DNA of 44,978 nucleotides from Acidiferrobacterales bacterium (GTDB lineage: Bacteria; Pseudomonadota; Gammaproteobacteria; Acidiferrobacterales; JAJDNE01): the NCBI GenBank assembly GCA_022340825.1, contig JAJDNE010000070.1:1-44978 (forward strand). The letters are read 5' to 3'. Position 1 is the first letter of the stretch; every line of letters starts with the position of its first letter. This document shows positions 44,478 through 44,978 of this stretch, piece after piece. The notes below the pieces were generated by a model. That model ran no database searches, was not told the DNA's origin, and saw only the letters and a list, made by a program, of their open reading frames with translations. Made by a program: the position numbers and the translations under genes.

Positions 44478-44978
44478 TTACCTGGCCTTCTGGGCCTCGC
44501 GCTTCGGCGCCAGTACCATCACCATTTGCCGACCCTCCAGCCTCGGATGCTGCTCTACCGCAGCTACTTCCTTCAGGTCCTCTTCCACACGCTTCAGCAG
44601 CTCCAAACCGAGCTCGCGGTGCGCCATTTCTCGGCCGCGAAATCGAAGCGTTACCTTGGCCTTGTCACCGTTTTCCAGAAAACGGGTCAGGTTACGAACC
44701 TTGATATTGTAATCGCCAATATCCGTACCCGGCCGGAATTTAACTTCCTTCACCTGAATCTGTTTCTGCTTTTTCTTGGCCGCCGCCTTCTTCTTACTCT
44801 CCTCGTACTGGAACTTACCGAAGTCCATTACGCGGCAGACCGGTGGCTCCGCATTCGGAGAAATTTCCACAAGATCGAGCTCAGACTCGTCTGCGAGTTT
44901 CAGCGCCTCTTCAATTGCCAGAATGCCTACCTGTTCTCCGTCTGCACCGATAACCCGTACCTGTGGTGCAGTGATCTT
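44478..44978 (-). CDS. infC: Translation initiation factor IF-3, N-terminus cut by window end
   Basis: The frame is open to the window edge and gives 166 residues, starting in [18 protein letters not shown], a conserved part just after the IF-3 N-terminus. Only about ten residues are missing compared with the usual 175-180. [20 protein letters not shown] and [15 protein letters not shown] are diagnostic. A GTG at 44870 is an internal valine codon, not the start. IF-3 keeps 30S subunits free and checks start codons. The real start codon, often the rare AUU, is outside the window. Confidence 0.97.
   Translation of the reverse strand, partial: KITAPQVRVIGADGEQVGILAIEEALKLADESELDLVEISPNAEPPVCRVMDFGKFQYEESKKKAAAKKKQKQIQVKEVKFRPGTDIGDYNIKVRNLTRFLENGDKAKVTLRFRGREMAHRELGLELLKRVEEDLKEVAAVEQHPRLEGRQMVMVLAPKREAQKAR

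Overview
The window is a stretch of gammaproteobacterial chromosome, gene-dense and mostly core metabolism and information processing. The order ihfB-rpsA-cmk-aroA-tyrA-hisC-pheA-(serA)-serC-gyrA-mtnA-mtaD-ubiG-mupP-...-yciK closely follows a block known from Pseudomonas and relatives. The right end (tRNA-Pro, merR-like, ihfA, pheT, pheS, rplT, rpmI, infC) is another classic gammaproteobacterial operon. A cytoplasmic, Tat-signal-less molybdenum/iron-sulfur complex of the SoeABC (sulfite dehydrogenase) type suggests a sulfur-oxidising lineage (Chromatiales / Ectothiorhodospiraceae-like); this taxonomic guess is an inference.

Layout. 1-2.6 kb, minus strand: a ComEA-like DNA-binding secreted protein with its own promoter, then lapA-lapB-pyrF (control of LPS synthesis plus pyrimidine synthesis). 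2.6-15 kb, minus: ihfB, rpsA, cmk, then an aromatic amino acid/serine cluster (aroA, tyrA, hisC, pheA, serA, serC) and gyrA. 15-17 kb: mtnA and a small AT-rich outer-membrane barrel gene with its own terminator. 17-24 kb, plus: methylthioadenosine deaminase, ubiG, a MupP/Gph phosphatase, rmuC, a receiver-GGDEF diguanylate cyclase, a YciK-like SDR that has lost its catalytic lysine, and moaA. 24-27 kb, minus: rsd/algQ-type sigma-70 regulator, ffh, and a metallo-beta-lactamase-fold phosphodiesterase. 27-29 kb, plus: ypjD/ccsA-like and corB. 29-37 kb, minus: tsaB, a PCu(A)C copper chaperone, a YoaA/DinG iron-sulfur helicase, and the soeABC operon. 37-39.4 kb, plus: a TviB-type UDP-HexNAc 6-dehydrogenase and an LpxA-like acyltransferase, an isolated two-gene unit. 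39.4 kb to the end, minus: tRNA-Pro(GGG), merR-like, ihfA, pheT, pheS, rplT, rpmI and infC, the last cut by the window edge.

How the parts work together. SoeABC would oxidise sulfite in the cytoplasm and pass electrons to quinone; MoaA, elsewhere in the window, makes the first intermediate of the molybdenum cofactor such an enzyme needs. mtaD plus mtnA suggests methylthioadenosine salvage by deamination. LapAB, the TviB/LpxA-like pair, MupP and the small barrel protein all concern the cell envelope. Both IHF subunits are encoded here.

I see no insertion sequence, prophage, CRISPR array, toxin-antitoxin pair or recognisable defence island. No wholly new system is evident. The points most worth following are the YciK-like protein lacking standard SDR catalytic residues, the TviB + altered-LpxA pair, the SoeABC operon, and several promoter/operator-like sequences.
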